A DNA stretch of 64,000 nt from Kineosporia rhizophila (GTDB lineage: Bacteria; Actinomycetota; Actinomycetes; Actinomycetales; Kineosporiaceae): assembly GCF_021277265.1 (NCBI RefSeq), contig NZ_JAJSOH010000003.1, positions 186,001-250,000 of the forward strand, read 5' to 3'. The position numbers and the translations under genes are program-made. Below the pieces are notes generated by a model. The model was given only the letters and a program-made list of their open reading frames with translations. It did no database searches and was not told the origin of the DNA. Below, in pieces: positions 41,174 to 50,334 of the stretch (its first letter is position 1; each line of letters begins with the position of its first letter).

Positions 41174-41239
41174 GGAGAGCAAGGTTACGCGACCCCGGAA
41201 TATCTGGATAGGGCACTCCAGTTATGCTGCCCGTCGAAA

Positions 41240-41255
41240 TGGAGCGGGTGCTCCA
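41240..41255. promoter_or_regulatory. Inverted repeat before the LLM gene, candidate TetR operator
   Basis: TGGAGC (41240-41245) and GCTCCA (41250-41255) flank 4 bp, 20 bp before the LLM start. A related half, GCACTCCA, occurs at about 41213. Position between divergent genes suggests binding by the TetR protein encoded on the other side. Confidence 0.45.
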
Positions 41256-41274
41256 AATGATCGGGAGGCAAGTC

Positions 41275-42288
41275 GTGGAAGTCGGGATCGCGTCGCTCAG
41301 CGACGTGGGGGCAACAACAATGGACGTCGGTCGCCGGACCCGGGAGATCGTGCGGTACGCGGTGCTCGCCGACGAGCTGGGTCTGGACGTGTTCGGCCTG
41401 GGAGAGCATCACGGCGAGGACTTCGCCGTGTCCTCACCGGCCGTGGTGCTCGCGGCGGTGGCCCAGGGCACCCGCCGGATCCGGCTGGCCAGCGCGACCA
41501 CCGTGCTCACCACGCTCGACCCGGTGCGCGTGCACGAGGACTTCGCCACGCTCGACCTGCTCAGCCAGGGACGCGCCGAGATCGTCGTGGGCCGCAGCGC
41601 CTATCCCGACCCGTTCGCGCTGTTCGGCGTCGATCTGGCCGACTACGACGAGGTCTTCGCCGAGAAGCTGGACCTGCTGCTGCGCCTGCGTGAACAGCCG
41701 CGCATCACCTGGAACGGCCGGCATCGGCCCGCCCTGCAGGATGCCGCCGTGGTGCCGCGCCCGCACCAGGAACAGCTGCCGGTCTGGCTCGGGGTAGGAG
41801 GCTCACCCGCCAGCCTGGAACGGGCCGGTCGGCTGGGCCTGCCCATGATGCTGGGGCTGATCGGCGGCACCATCGAGCGGGCCCGCGCCGCGGTGGAGCT
41901 GTACCGGTCGGCCGGGGAGCGGGCCGGGCACGACCCGTCCGTGCTGAAGGTCGGTCTGGCCACCCACCTGCTGGTCACCACCGACCGTGCGTCGGCCCTG
42001 GCCGCCTACCCGAACTACCGATCCTTCCTGGCGCCGAAAAGACCCGGTGCGCCGGGCTTCATCGTCGACCAGGCCACCTTCGAGGCTGGAATGTCGCCGT
42101 CGGGAGTGCTGATGATCGGCAGCACCGAGGCAGTCGCCGAGAAGGCCCTGCGGATGCGGGATCTGCTCGGCGCCGACCGCATCCTCTCCCTCGCCGACTG
42201 GGGCGGCCTGGCTCCCGGCCGCGTCGAGGACAGCATCGCCCGTTTCGCCCAGCACGTAGCCCCCACCCTCCGGAAGGACTCCCTCTGA
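41275..42288 (+). CDS. LLM-class flavin-dependent oxidoreductase
   Basis: The 337-residue barrel matches the bacterial luciferase-like family that uses FMN: LGLDVFGLGEHHGEDFAVSSP at the start, LLSQGRAEIVVGRSAYPDPF in the centre and QLPVWLGVGGSPASLERAGRLGLPMMLG later. GTG 41275 is chosen because GGGAGG lies 6 bp upstream and homologues begin there. The DoxX gene follows with a TGATG overlap. Substrate unknown. Confidence 0.88.
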   Translation: MEVGIASLSDVGATTMDVGRRTREIVRYAVLADELGLDVFGLGEHHGEDFAVSSPAVVLAAVAQGTRRIRLASATTVLTTLDPVRVHEDFATLDLLSQGRAEIVVGRSAYPDPFALFGVDLADYDEVFAEKLDLLLRLREQPRITWNGRHRPALQDAAVVPRPHQEQLPVWLGVGGSPASLERAGRLGLPMMLGLIGGTIERARAAVELYRSAGERAGHDPSVLKVGLATHLLVTTDRASALAAYPNYRSFLAPKRPGAPGFIVDQATFEAGMSPSGVLMIGSTEAVAEKALRMRDLLGADRILSLADWGGLAPGRVEDSIARFAQHVAPTLRKDSL

Positions 42289-42635
42289 TGTTCATCGCCA
42301 CCGTCATCGTCTCCGTTCTGCTCGCCGTCGCCCTGATCGCCTCGGCCGGCGGCAAGTTCCGCCGCAACGAGATCGCCCTGAAGATCTCCAAGACCACCGG
42401 CTGGCCGGAGAACCTGCTCTGGGCCCTCGGTGTGCTCGAGGTCGCGGGTGCAGCCGGGCTGATCGCCGGCCTGTTCTGGTGGCCGCTCGGGGTTGCTGCC
42501 GCCATCGGCGTCACCCTCTACTTCGCCGGCGCCGTGATCTCACACCTGCGGGTGCGCGATCCCGAGTGGCAGCCTGCCGTCGTCATGGGGCTGATCGCGG
42601 CGGCCGCCCTGACCCTGCGGGTGCTCAGCGCCTGA
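42288..42635 (+). CDS. DoxX-family membrane protein
   Basis: A 115-residue protein with four hydrophobic helices and the DoxX-like layout: SAGGKFRRNEIALKISKTTGWP after the first helix and GVLEVAGAAGLIAGL in the second. DoxX-like proteins are small quinone-linked or redox-related membrane proteins. It overlaps the LLM gene stop, so it should be made with that enzyme. Confidence 0.88.
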   Translation: MFIATVIVSVLLAVALIASAGGKFRRNEIALKISKTTGWPENLLWALGVLEVAGAAGLIAGLFWWPLGVAAAIGVTLYFAGAVISHLRVRDPEWQPAVVMGLIAAAALTLRVLSA

Positions 42636-42753
42636 GAGCGCTCGGATCCGGAACAAGTCATTTCACTGATGCGCAGACCGTCGGCGTCCGCGCAGACTGG
42701 CTCACCGGCCGTTCGGGCCCCGGGCGGTCGGTGAGCCGACGAGGAGAGACCAG

Positions 42754-43107
42754 ATGACCATCGAGGAACTGATGCACGCCAACCTGCTGGAGGTGTTCGG
42801 CGAGCGAGACGCCGAGCGGCGCCGGGCCGCCATCGAGCGCACCTGCGCGCCCGACGTGCGGTTCAGCGATCCGCAGGAGGTGGTGGTCGGCCGGGACGCC
42901 CTGTCGGCCAAGGCACAGAAGATTCTGGACGAGGCCCCCGGCTTCGTCTTCTCGCCGGCCGCTCCCGCATACGCGGTTCAGAACCTGGGTCACCTGGCCT
43001 GGAACTTCGGGCCACAGACGCAACCGCCGATCGTGCGGGGGATCGACATCGCTCTGGTCGAGAACGGCCTGATTGCCAGCTTCTACACGCTTCTGCTGAA
43101 CGACTGA
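42754..43107 (+). CDS. NTF2-like (SnoaL-type) protein
   Basis: A 117-residue cone-shaped alpha+beta protein: an N-terminal helix (ELMHANLLEVFGERDAERRRAAIERTCAPDVRFSDP) then strands with VVGRDALSAKAQKILDEAPGF and a final beta-sheet ending FYTLLLND. These folds act as small isomerases, hydrolases or binding proteins. GAGGAGA precedes the ATG. Encoded alone, 118 bp after the DoxX gene. Confidence 0.85.
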   Translation: MTIEELMHANLLEVFGERDAERRRAAIERTCAPDVRFSDPQEVVVGRDALSAKAQKILDEAPGFVFSPAAPAYAVQNLGHLAWNFGPQTQPPIVRGIDIALVENGLIASFYTLLLND

Positions 43108-43230
43108 ATCGAGGACGGGTGGTGAGGCCCGGTCGGTCAGTGTCGCCGGCCCTGGCCTACGCCGCGTATTTCGCCGGACTGGATCATGTAGCCGCAGGAA
43201 CGGCGTCACAGCAGTGCTTCTCGAGCCACT

Positions 43231-43254
43231 GACTGCGACGCTGCTGCAGTCGCA
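43231..43254. terminator. Possible hairpin between converging genes
   Basis: TGCGAC (43234-43239) pairs with GTCGCA (43249-43254), and the overlapping GACTGC (43231) with GCAGTC (43246). It lies between the ends of the NTF2-like gene and the small hypothetical gene at 43332. No U-tract is present. The rest of the 224-bp gap shows nothing else. Confidence 0.3.
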
Positions 43255-43331
43255 GGCGACGAGGGAGCCCTCGATGGACGTGAGAGAGGAACAGCGGGTC
43301 GGGGGCAGCAGCGCCGGTTCAGGCAGTCGGT

Positions 43332-43610
43332 TCAGGCAAAGGCAGGAACGGCGATGTTGCCCTCTTCACCGCTCGCGGTGGTCTCCCGCTGGTCGGTGAC
43401 CAGGTAGATGCCCTCCGTCGACCAGGCGTCCGTCTCACCGCAGAACACCCGGCTGCCGACCGCGACCACCCCGGTCCAGGACCTGCCGTCGTAGCGACCG
43501 CCACGCAGCAGCAGCACCCGGTCGTCCATCTGGTGGGCGGCCGTGGTGCGGTACTGATTCCTGCTGGAGGTTTCGTCGTGCTTGCTCACGCAGAGCCCCT
43601 GACTGGGCAT
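43332..43610 (-). CDS. Small hypothetical protein
   Basis: Encodes 92 residues with no recognised family. The C-terminal half looks folded and beta-rich: DDRVLLLRGGRYDGRSWTGVVAVGSRVFCG and EGIYLVTDQRE. The ATG at 43610 is chosen because GGAGGTG lies 7 bp upstream; an in-frame ATG at 43676 would add a low-complexity stretch. It diverges from an alpha/beta hydrolase gene over 209 bp in which nothing else is visible. Confidence 0.6.
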   Translation of the reverse strand: MPSQGLCVSKHDETSSRNQYRTTAAHQMDDRVLLLRGGRYDGRSWTGVVAVGSRVFCGETDAWSTEGIYLVTDQRETTASGEEGNIAVPAFA

Positions 43611-43819
43611 GGGCGTCACCTCCGGCGGGTCCGGAGGTCGTGGATCGCCCTGCCGATCCCCTTGACGGTACGTCATGGTGCGGCCGGGTTCGATCCGAGC
43701 AGACTTCGAGCAGACGGCGCTCCCGCGGGCGTGGCACCACTTCGACCCAGGCGGGCGCGCGGAACTGGCCCACAAATGTCTGAAGACACTTGAGGAAGGC
43801 CAGTCGTAAGCTGCTACGG

Positions 43820-44713
43820 ATGAACACGATCGATGCGGGCGTGCTGACCGTCGCCTACCTGCAGGAAGGCCCCGAGGACGGGTGGCCGGTGGTGCTGTCG
43901 CACGGGTTTCCCTACGACGTGCACGCCTACGACGAGGTGGTGCCCCTCCTGGTCGCCGAAGGGGCCCGGGTCGTCCGCCCGTACCAGCGGGGTTTCGGCC
44001 CGACCCGGTTCCGGTCGGCCGAGACCCCGCGCAGTGGCCAGCAGGCCGCCCTCGGGAGCGACCTGCTGGCCCTGATCGACGCGCTCGGCCTTCACCGGCC
44101 GATCCTGGCCGGGTACGACTGGGGTGGTCTGGCCTCGTGCGTGGCCACCGCTGCCGAGCCGTGGCGGGTGGGTGGCCTGGTGTCGATGGCCGGCTACGAC
44201 GTCCTGGACATCGCGGGGCAGGGGGAGGCGTCCCCGCCGTCCCTGGAACAGGTTGTCTGGTACCAGCACCTGTTCCAGACCGAGCGCGGCCGCAAGAGCC
44301 TGGCCGCCGACCGCCGTGGGCTGTGCCGTCTGCTCTGGCAGCAGTGGTCGCCGGGCTGGCGGTTCGACGACGACACGTTCGCCCGCACCGCAGCCTCTTT
44401 CGACAACCCTGACTTCGTCGACGTCGTGGTGCACGCCTACCGTCACGCTTTCGGCCTGGCTGCGGGCGATCCGGCCTGGGAGGCGCTGGAGGGCAAGCTT
44501 TCCCGCAAGCCACCGATCACCGTCCCGGCCGTCACCCTCGACTGCACCCAAGACCCGCTCAAGCCGGGCGGCACCGCGCACCACGCCTCCCACTTCACGG
44601 CCCGCCACGAGCATCGCGTGGTCGAAGCCGGGCACAACCTGCCCCAGGAGGCGCCGGAGGCCTTCGCCGATGCGGTCCTGACGGTTCAGGGCTGGCTCGG
44701 CACCGGATCGTAA
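43820..44713 (+). CDS. Alpha/beta hydrolase, epoxide hydrolase-like
   Basis: A 297-residue enzyme with oxyanion motif LSHGFPYDVHAYDEV and nucleophile aspartate in ILAGYDWGGLAS, the D-W-G-G form seen in epoxide hydrolases. The late His is in RVVEAGHNLPQEAPEAF. It should open epoxides or cleave esters of an unknown substrate. ATG 43820 has only a weak RBS; a TTG at 43790 is in frame. The 3' end overlaps the opposite epimerase gene by 28 bp. Confidence 0.85.
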   Translation: MNTIDAGVLTVAYLQEGPEDGWPVVLSHGFPYDVHAYDEVVPLLVAEGARVVRPYQRGFGPTRFRSAETPRSGQQAALGSDLLALIDALGLHRPILAGYDWGGLASCVATAAEPWRVGGLVSMAGYDVLDIAGQGEASPPSLEQVVWYQHLFQTERGRKSLAADRRGLCRLLWQQWSPGWRFDDDTFARTAASFDNPDFVDVVVHAYRHAFGLAAGDPAWEALEGKLSRKPPITVPAVTLDCTQDPLKPGGTAHHASHFTARHEHRVVEAGHNLPQEAPEAFADAVLTVQGWLGTGS

Positions 44714-45582
44714 CCACCCGAGGCGATCTCGCTGAGCAGCGAGGGCCGGCTCGGCGTCCAGCCGAGGGTCTGGCGTGCATGCTGGCCGGTTGCCTGCTGG
44801 TTCACCAGCAGGGCCGCGCCGAAAGGGCCCAGCCGTTCGATGGTCTGCTGCGGGGTCTCGGGCACGACCCGGCCCGCCAGGCCCAGCCGGTGACTGGCCG
44901 CCTCGCCCAGTTCCCGGGTCGTGGGGTTCTCGCCCGAGACGCCCAGGAACCGGGAACCGTGCTCGGCGCGAACGAGCGCCGCGACGTAAAGGCGCGCCAG
45001 ATCGTCCACATGAACCGTGGTCCAGTGCTGGGTGCCGTCACCGATCAGGGTGAGCGCGGCCGGGTCGCCGACGCGTTCGCCGGCGAACACGACGTTGGGG
45101 ATGCCGCCGTGCCGCCCGTACACCACGGCCGGCTCGATCAGGACCGAGCGGATTCCCGGTGCGGCGAGCACTCGTTCGTCGATCTCGGACCGCCAGCGGA
45201 CGATCGTGGGCGCGTCGGTCGGGGTCTGTTCGGTGATCTCGTCCCCGGCTCCGTGGACCCAGACACCGCCGGTACGGACGAAGGGCTTGCCGGATCCGGC
45301 GAGGCCGGCGAGCACGGCGTCGGCGAAGTCGGCCTCGGCCGCGCTGCTGGTCTCGTCGCCCGGGGAGGCGGTGGTGATGACACCTTCGCTCTGCTCGGCC
45401 AGACGCCGGACCAGGTCGTGATCCTGCATGTCGCCGACCACGGGCGAGCCGCCCTCCTTGCGCACGGCGGCGGCCTTGTCGTCGGTGCGGACCAGGGCGG
45501 TGACGGTGTGGCCGGCCTCCAGCAGGGCGGCCAGGACGCCCCCTCCGATGTAGCCGGTGGCTCCGGTCAGCAGGATGTTCAT
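44686..45582 (-). CDS. NAD-dependent epimerase/dehydratase-family (extended SDR) protein
   Basis: A 298-residue extended SDR protein. The Rossmann motif LLTGATGYIGGGVLAALLEAG is at the N-terminus, VLIEPAVVYGRHGG carries the YxxxK-like region with the Lys missing, and HVDDLARLYVAAL is typical of the NmrA/epimerase group. It may be a reductase or a redox sensor rather than an epimerase. RBS AAAGGCG. It diverges from the LysR gene (130 bp), probably its regulator. Confidence 0.82.
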   Translation of the reverse strand: MNILLTGATGYIGGGVLAALLEAGHTVTALVRTDDKAAAVRKEGGSPVVGDMQDHDLVRRLAEQSEGVITTASPGDETSSAAEADFADAVLAGLAGSGKPFVRTGGVWVHGAGDEITEQTPTDAPTIVRWRSEIDERVLAAPGIRSVLIEPAVVYGRHGGIPNVVFAGERVGDPAALTLIGDGTQHWTTVHVDDLARLYVAALVRAEHGSRFLGVSGENPTTRELGEAASHRLGLAGRVVPETPQQTIERLGPFGAALLVNQQATGQHARQTLGWTPSRPSLLSEIASGGYDPVPSQP

Positions 45583-45712
45583 GGTTCGCGCCTTTTCGTC
45601 AAAGATTTGTGGACGCCGGTGGGCGGCCTCCTCGAGTCTGGGCCGACCAGGCCTATCGGGGGAAACGAAAAGTTCCGATGAGGGTCAGCGCTCTGGGCGA
45701 TAAGCTGGGCGG

Positions 45713-46612
45713 ATGGAACAGCGGCAGCTGGAGTACTTCGTGGCGGTGGCCGAGGAGCTCAGCTTCACCCGGGCGGCCGCCCGCACCATGGCAGTCCAGT
45801 CCACGGTGTCAGCCAGTATCCGCACCCTCGAGCGCAGCCTCGGGGTGACGCTGTTCGACCGTTCCACCACGAAGGTGGCCCTGACGCCGTCCGGGCGGTC
45901 CCTGCTGCCCCAGGCCAAGCGGGCCCTGGAGGCTCTCGACGAGGCCCGCCGCGCCGTCGGCGGTATCTGCGAGGGGCTGCGGGGGAGCCTGCGGGTGGGA
46001 ACGCTGGCCGGGCTGAGCGTGGTCGACCTGCCGGGGCTGGTGGCCGACTTCCGCCAGCAGCATCCCGGCGTGCAGTTGCATCTCAGCGCTGATCCCTCCG
46101 GTTCGGAAGGGCTGCTGGAAGGGCTGCGCTCGAACGCCCTCGACCTGGCCTTCGTCGGGGTGGAGTCCGGCGACGTCCGCGACATCGAGCTCACGCCGAT
46201 CGCCGAGTACCAGCCGCGCCTGCTGGTGCCGGCCGGGCATCCGCTGGCCGGGGCGAAGGCGGTGTCGATGAACGAGCTGAGCCCGTCCCCGTTCATCGAC
46301 ATGCCGGCCGGATTCTGCAATCGGGGCCGCACCGACGCGGACTTCCGGCGGGCCGGGGTGGCTCGCTCGATCGTCGTCGAGGTCACCGACCTGACCTCGA
46401 TCCCGGGCTTCGTCGAGGCCGGGGCCGGGGTGGCCGTCGTCCCGCCGTTACAGACCGAGACCGGCCGGCGGGTGGTGCCGGTCGCGCTCGATCCGCCCGC
46501 CACGCCGTGGATCCTGGGCCTGGCCCGGCCGGCCTCGACCACCCGCACCCGGGCGGCCGAGGCGTTCACCGCGTTGGTGCCGAACCGCACGGGCGCCACC
46601 CAGCGATTCTGA
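45713..46612 (+). CDS. LysR-family transcriptional regulator
   Basis: The 299 residues begin with the LysR HTH (QLEYFVAVAEELSFTRAAARTMAVQSTVSASIRTLERSLGVTLFDR) followed by a periplasmic-binding-protein-like effector domain from about 90. It diverges from the SDR gene, the usual arrangement for a LysR protein and its target. The effector is unknown. Confidence 0.9.
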   Translation: MEQRQLEYFVAVAEELSFTRAAARTMAVQSTVSASIRTLERSLGVTLFDRSTTKVALTPSGRSLLPQAKRALEALDEARRAVGGICEGLRGSLRVGTLAGLSVVDLPGLVADFRQQHPGVQLHLSADPSGSEGLLEGLRSNALDLAFVGVESGDVRDIELTPIAEYQPRLLVPAGHPLAGAKAVSMNELSPSPFIDMPAGFCNRGRTDADFRRAGVARSIVVEVTDLTSIPGFVEAGAGVAVVPPLQTETGRRVVPVALDPPATPWILGLARPASTTRTRAAEAFTALVPNRTGATQRF

Positions 46613-46619
46613 GCAGTGC

Positions 46620-47480
46620 TCAGAGGCGGTCCAGCAGGCCCTCGAGATCCCGCTCACCCTCACGGGTCTGCACTCCGGCGGCCAGCTGGCGGCGCGCCAC
46701 CTCGGCCAGGTCTTCGGTGAACAGCGAGTACAGGGCGGCGTTCTCGACCGCGTAGACCTCGTGCGGGGCCGGCGGTGCGGCGGCGTCGACGATCTGCTTG
46801 AGCGCGGCCACGACCTCGGGCTTCACCTTCGCCATCCGCTGCGCCAGGGCGTCCACGAACGCGTCGAGTTCGTTGGCCGGCAGCGCCCGGTTGACCAGGC
46901 CGTAGCGCTCGGCCACCTCGGCCCCGACCAGCTGACCGCCGACCAGGAGCTCCAGGGCCCGGGCCCGGCCCACCAGGCGGGTCAGGTTCACCGTGCCGCC
47001 ACCTCCGGGCACGATGGTCAGATGGGCCTCGGGCTGCGCCTGCCCCGAGGCCCCGATCGCCGCGAAGCGCAGGTCGAGGCTCATCAGGAACTCGTTGCCG
47101 GCGCCCCGGGCGAACCCGGCCAGCTTGCCGATGGTGACCTGGGGCAGGGTGCGCACCTCCTCGCTCAGGGCCTCGAGGATGTTCAGCCCGTCGGGGATCT
47201 CGGCCCCGGGCGCGGCGTCGATGGCGGCCTGGGTGGCCCGGGGCAGGGCCTCCGGGTCGGTCACGTAGGCCATGTCGCCGTGGGCGCTGAAGAACTCCGG
47301 GTCGGCGCTCTGGAACACGATGACCCGCACGGCCGAGTCGCCGCGCACCTGGTGCACGAAGCCCCGCAGCGACGGCAGCAGGACGGCGTCCATCAGGTTC
47401 AGGGGTGGGTGGTCGAGCGTCACGGTGGACACGCCCTGGGTCACGGTGACGTGGAGGCCGGGCCAGGTGGTGTAGTCCAT
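46620..47480 (-). CDS. Enoyl-CoA hydratase/isomerase-family protein (crotonase fold)
   Basis: A 286-residue crotonase-fold protein. The oxyanion region FFSAHGDMAYV and GFARGAGNEFLMSLDLRFAAI are present, and both catalytic Glu positions are kept (GNEF and QPEAHLTIVPGGGG). It should hydrate or isomerise a CoA thioester. ATG 47480 (MDYTTWPGLHV) is chosen over an upstream in-frame start. It diverges from an AraC gene. A paralogue at 52642 shares the same start and C-terminal GERDLEG-type tail. Confidence 0.83.
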   Translation of the reverse strand: MDYTTWPGLHVTVTQGVSTVTLDHPPLNLMDAVLLPSLRGFVHQVRGDSAVRVIVFQSADPEFFSAHGDMAYVTDPEALPRATQAAIDAAPGAEIPDGLNILEALSEEVRTLPQVTIGKLAGFARGAGNEFLMSLDLRFAAIGASGQAQPEAHLTIVPGGGGTVNLTRLVGRARALELLVGGQLVGAEVAERYGLVNRALPANELDAFVDALAQRMAKVKPEVVAALKQIVDAAAPPAPHEVYAVENAALYSLFTEDLAEVARRQLAAGVQTREGERDLEGLLDRL

Positions 47481-47554
47481 GAGGGGATCCTTCGCAGAGG
47501 CGCCGGGGCTGTTCCCCAGCGGCACCCCTTGACCGTATGTAGCCGTCGATCAGA

Positions 47555-47567
47555 CAGGCCATGCCTG
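47555..47567. promoter_or_regulatory. Short palindrome in the crotonase/AraC divergent promoter
   Basis: CAGGC (47555-47559) and GCCTG (47563-47567) flank CAT between the two start codons. It is a candidate site for the AraC protein; the symmetry is short, so chance is possible. Confidence 0.35.
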
Positions 47568-47615
47568 AAAACCTCGATCTGTTGATCGGATGTCTCACCG
47601 GCGTACGATGCGTGA

Positions 47616-48533
47616 GTGGATCCTCTGGCTGACGCGCTGACCATCTCCGGAGTCCAGGGAGCGCTCGGCACCCGGGTCGAGGCGGGCGGCCCCTGGGCCC
47701 TGGCGCTGGACGGGCAGTCCGGCACGACCCTGCACGCCGTGACCGCCGGCCGGGCCTGGCTCAGCGTGCCCGGTGCGGAGCCGGCCGAACTGGGCAGCGG
47801 CGACGTCGTCCTGGTGCCGGCCGGTGCGGCGCACCGCCTCGGTGACCAGCCCGGCTTGGCCGAGCCCGCCCAGCCCGCCGGGCCGGCCAGCGGTGAGGCG
47901 GGTGAGGTGATCCGGCTGGGCACCGGGCCGGTCACCACCCGGATCGCGACCATCCACTACCGCACCGACCCGGTCACCCTGACCCAGATCCTCAGCGCGC
48001 TCCCGGCCCTGGTGCACGTGCGGGCCGACTCCGGCACTGCGGGACTGAACGACACGGTGCGGATGCTGGCCCGCGAGCTCGCCGACCCGGGGATCGGCAC
48101 GTCCGCGGTGCTGCGCAGCCTGGTCGACATCGTGCTGGTGGAGATGCTGCGCGCCTGGCTGTCGGAGAGCCCGCCGGAGTGCTTCGGCACCTGGCTCGGG
48201 GCCCTGGGCGACCCGGTGGTGGGCAAGGCCCTGCAGCACCTGCACCAGGACCCGGCGACCCCGTGGACGACAGCCTCACTCGCCGAGGCCATCTCGGTCT
48301 CCCGGGCAACTCTGGCCCGCCGCTTCCCGATCGCCGTCGGCCAGACCCCGGCGGCCTATCTGGCTCTGTGGCGGATGGACCTGGCGGCGGTCCGGCTGCG
48401 CGACACCCACGACTCCCTGGAGACGATCGCCGAGAGCGTGGGCTACGGGTCGGTCCCGGCCTTCACCCGTGCCTTCACCCGGGCCCACGGCCGCACCCCG
48501 GGCCGTTACCGCAGCCAGGCCCGTAGCCACTGA
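47616..48533 (+). CDS. AraC-family regulator with cupin-like sensor domain
   Basis: A 305-residue AraC protein with an N-terminal cupin of the AraC_binding_2/Cupin_6 type (HAVTAGRAWLSVPGAEPAELGSGDVVLVPAGAAHRL) and two C-terminal HTHs (WTTASLAEAISVSRATLARRFPIAVGQTPAAYL; LETIAESVGYGSVPAFTRAFTRAHGRTPGRYR). GTG start. It diverges from an enoyl-CoA hydratase gene, the likely target. Confidence 0.9.
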   Translation: MDPLADALTISGVQGALGTRVEAGGPWALALDGQSGTTLHAVTAGRAWLSVPGAEPAELGSGDVVLVPAGAAHRLGDQPGLAEPAQPAGPASGEAGEVIRLGTGPVTTRIATIHYRTDPVTLTQILSALPALVHVRADSGTAGLNDTVRMLARELADPGIGTSAVLRSLVDIVLVEMLRAWLSESPPECFGTWLGALGDPVVGKALQHLHQDPATPWTTASLAEAISVSRATLARRFPIAVGQTPAAYLALWRMDLAAVRLRDTHDSLETIAESVGYGSVPAFTRAFTRAHGRTPGRYRSQARSH

Positions 48534-48597
48534 TCGGCCTTCGGCCCGCCCTCCCGCCGTTCCTGCCGCACGCGCAGCCGATCAGGAGGGCACCTCA

Positions 48598-48636
48598 AGG
48601 TGTACAAACGGTACGCAGCGTCCCATGTGTACACCT
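48598..48636. promoter_or_regulatory. Palindromic element with TGTACA cores (copy B)
   Basis: AGGTGTACA (48598-48606) and TGTACACCT (48628-48636) are reverse complements around 21 bp. Read on the minus strand it matches copy A at 9409: GAGGTGTACAC, a base, TGG, then TACCG and TGTACACCT, with 9 extra bp after TGG. It lies between the AraC gene end and the DUF1203 gene end, in a 253-bp gap with no confident gene. Confidence 0.55.
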
Positions 48637-48786
48637 CGCAGTTGGGCTCGGTGGTGGCCGGCACCTCCAGGTAGGCGAGGTGCCGCAGGAAGCTGCTGAA
48701 CACCTCGGCGGCCTGGCTTTCACCCGGGTGGGGTGCGTTTCTGCGCACGGGCTAACGGCTTTCCGGGAGGCACGGCCTGGTCGCTC

Positions 48787-49257
48787 CTACGATGAACGGC
48801 TGATCCGGAACATGTAGCACCCGGCCATGGGGTTCCGGGAGTGCACGAAGTCGATCTCCGGGTTCGCCAGCAGCGCGGTCAGTTCGGCGTCGGCCTGGGC
48901 GCCTTCGACGAGGGTGTTGCTGAACTGGTGGCCGTTGCGGTCGTAGGCGCGCAGCAGTTGCCGGCGGTGGCGGAAGGCGGGCGGGTAGCGGTCGGTGTCG
49001 CGGTAGCCGCCGCAGTCGTGGGGGTGGACGAAGATGGGCCCGACCTCGGCGTAGGCGCCGCCCCGGTTCTCGGGACGGTAGGCGATCAGGGCGATCTGCT
49101 CACCCACCTCGGCCTCACGCAGGCAGCAGCGCAGCGGTGCTCCCTGAGACTCGGTGTTCACCAGGCTCCGGACCGGGTTGCCGTGCTGGTCCACGCCCTG
49201 CTCGCGTACCTGCGCCAGCACCGGTGCGGGGATCGCGCTCACCTGAAAGGTGTTCAT
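48787..49257 (-). CDS. DUF1203-domain protein
   Basis: A 156-residue protein matching DUF1203: APLRCCLREAEVGEQIALIAYRP, the GPIFVHPHDCGGY block and RNPMAGCYMFRISRS at the end. Conserved Cys and His positions suggest metal or cofactor binding, but the family has no known function. The ATG overlaps the Ada stop as ATGA, so it is cotranscribed with Ada and may belong to the same alkylation response. Confidence 0.85.
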   Translation of the reverse strand: MNTFQVSAIPAPVLAQVREQGVDQHGNPVRSLVNTESQGAPLRCCLREAEVGEQIALIAYRPENRGGAYAEVGPIFVHPHDCGGYRDTDRYPPAFRHRRQLLRAYDRNGHQFSNTLVEGAQADAELTALLANPEIDFVHSRNPMAGCYMFRISRSS

Positions 49258-50324
49258 CTGTTGTGTTCTCGCTTCTCGTGGTCGAGGAGGGACTGCTTCA
49301 CGCTCAGGCCCCAGCGGAAGCCGCCGAGGGTGCCGTCGCTGCGCACCACGCGGTGGCAGGGCACGACCAGGGCCAGGCGGTTGCGGGCACAGGCACTGGC
49401 CACCGCACGCACCGCGGTGGGGGCGCCGATCTCGGCGGCAACCTCGCCGTAGCTGCGGGTCTCGCCCGCCGGGATACGCCTCAGGGCGCTCCACACCCGG
49501 GCCTGGAAGGCGCTGCCACGCACGTCGAGCGGCAGCGCGGCGGCGGCCGGATGCCCGGCGGCGAGGGCGGCCAGACCGCTCGCCACGTCGGTCAGGGCCT
49601 CGTGCTCGGGGGTGAAGGTGGCGGCGGGGAACTCTGTCTGCACCTCATCGAGCAGACGCGGCAGGTGGGGCCCGATGCGGACCGCGCACAACCCACGGGC
49701 GCTGGCCACCGCCAGAACGGTTCCCACGACGGTGTTCACACTGGTCCAGCTCAGGTGCTCACCCACGGCGCCGCGGGCGTAGGAGCTGGGCGTCATGCCC
49801 AGGGTGGGGGCGGCCGTGTCGTAGAAGGCCCGCACCGAACCGAAGCCTGCGGCGAAAACTGCCTCCGTGACCGGGCTCCCCGTACGCAACAGGACTCTGG
49901 CCGTTCCGGTGCGGACAGCGTCCCCAAAGGCTCTGGCACTTGTTCCGGCGACCGCCGCGAAGGCGCGGGAGAGGCCACGCTGACTGAGCCCCGTGATCGA
50001 GCGCAGTTGTGCGGCCGGGAGTGGACCGCCGTGGGCCCGCATCGCCCGGCAGGCGGCAATGACGGCTGCCTCGGCCGACGTGTGCCCGGCTTCCCCCTGC
50101 CGGTCGGGTTCGCAGCGCAGGCAGGGCCGGTACCCCGCAGTGCGGGCCGCGACGGTGGTGTCGAAGAACGAGACGTTGGCCGGTAGCGGGCGGCGCGAGG
50201 GGCAGGTGGGCCGGCAGTAGATGCCCGTGGTGCGCACCGCGTAGACGAACGCCTGCTCGGGTTCCTGACGCGCCAGCACCAGACGCCAGCGCGCCTCCTC
50301 GATGTCCGCAGCGGTGTTGCTCAC
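49254..50324 (-). CDS. ada: Ada: methylphosphotriester acceptor / AraC HTH / O6-methylguanine-DNA methyltransferase
   Basis: The 356 residues hold the whole Ada layout. The N-terminal zinc domain has C37, C41, C68 and C71 (YCRPTCPSRRP and YRPCLRCEP), where the first Cys takes methyl from phosphotriesters and turns the protein into an activator. An AraC HTH follows, then the methyltransferase domain with acceptor C323 in VPCHRVVRSDG. GTG 50324 is chosen as the start of the zinc domain. It is self-regulating in known cases and drives DUF1203 here by ATGA overlap. Confidence 0.93.
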   Translation of the reverse strand: MSNTAADIEEARWRLVLARQEPEQAFVYAVRTTGIYCRPTCPSRRPLPANVSFFDTTVAARTAGYRPCLRCEPDRQGEAGHTSAEAAVIAACRAMRAHGGPLPAAQLRSITGLSQRGLSRAFAAVAGTSARAFGDAVRTGTARVLLRTGSPVTEAVFAAGFGSVRAFYDTAAPTLGMTPSSYARGAVGEHLSWTSVNTVVGTVLAVASARGLCAVRIGPHLPRLLDEVQTEFPAATFTPEHEALTDVASGLAALAAGHPAAAALPLDVRGSAFQARVWSALRRIPAGETRSYGEVAAEIGAPTAVRAVASACARNRLALVVPCHRVVRSDGTLGGFRWGLSVKQSLLDHEKREHNR

Positions 50325-50334
50325 GACGTAGACG

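Noticed and set aside
48506..48748. 80-codon minus-strand frame containing EVYTWDAAYRLYT
   Set aside because: It overlaps the AraC 3' end, and its most protein-like part comes from the palindromic element, also present elsewhere without the rest of the frame. I kept the element, not a gene.
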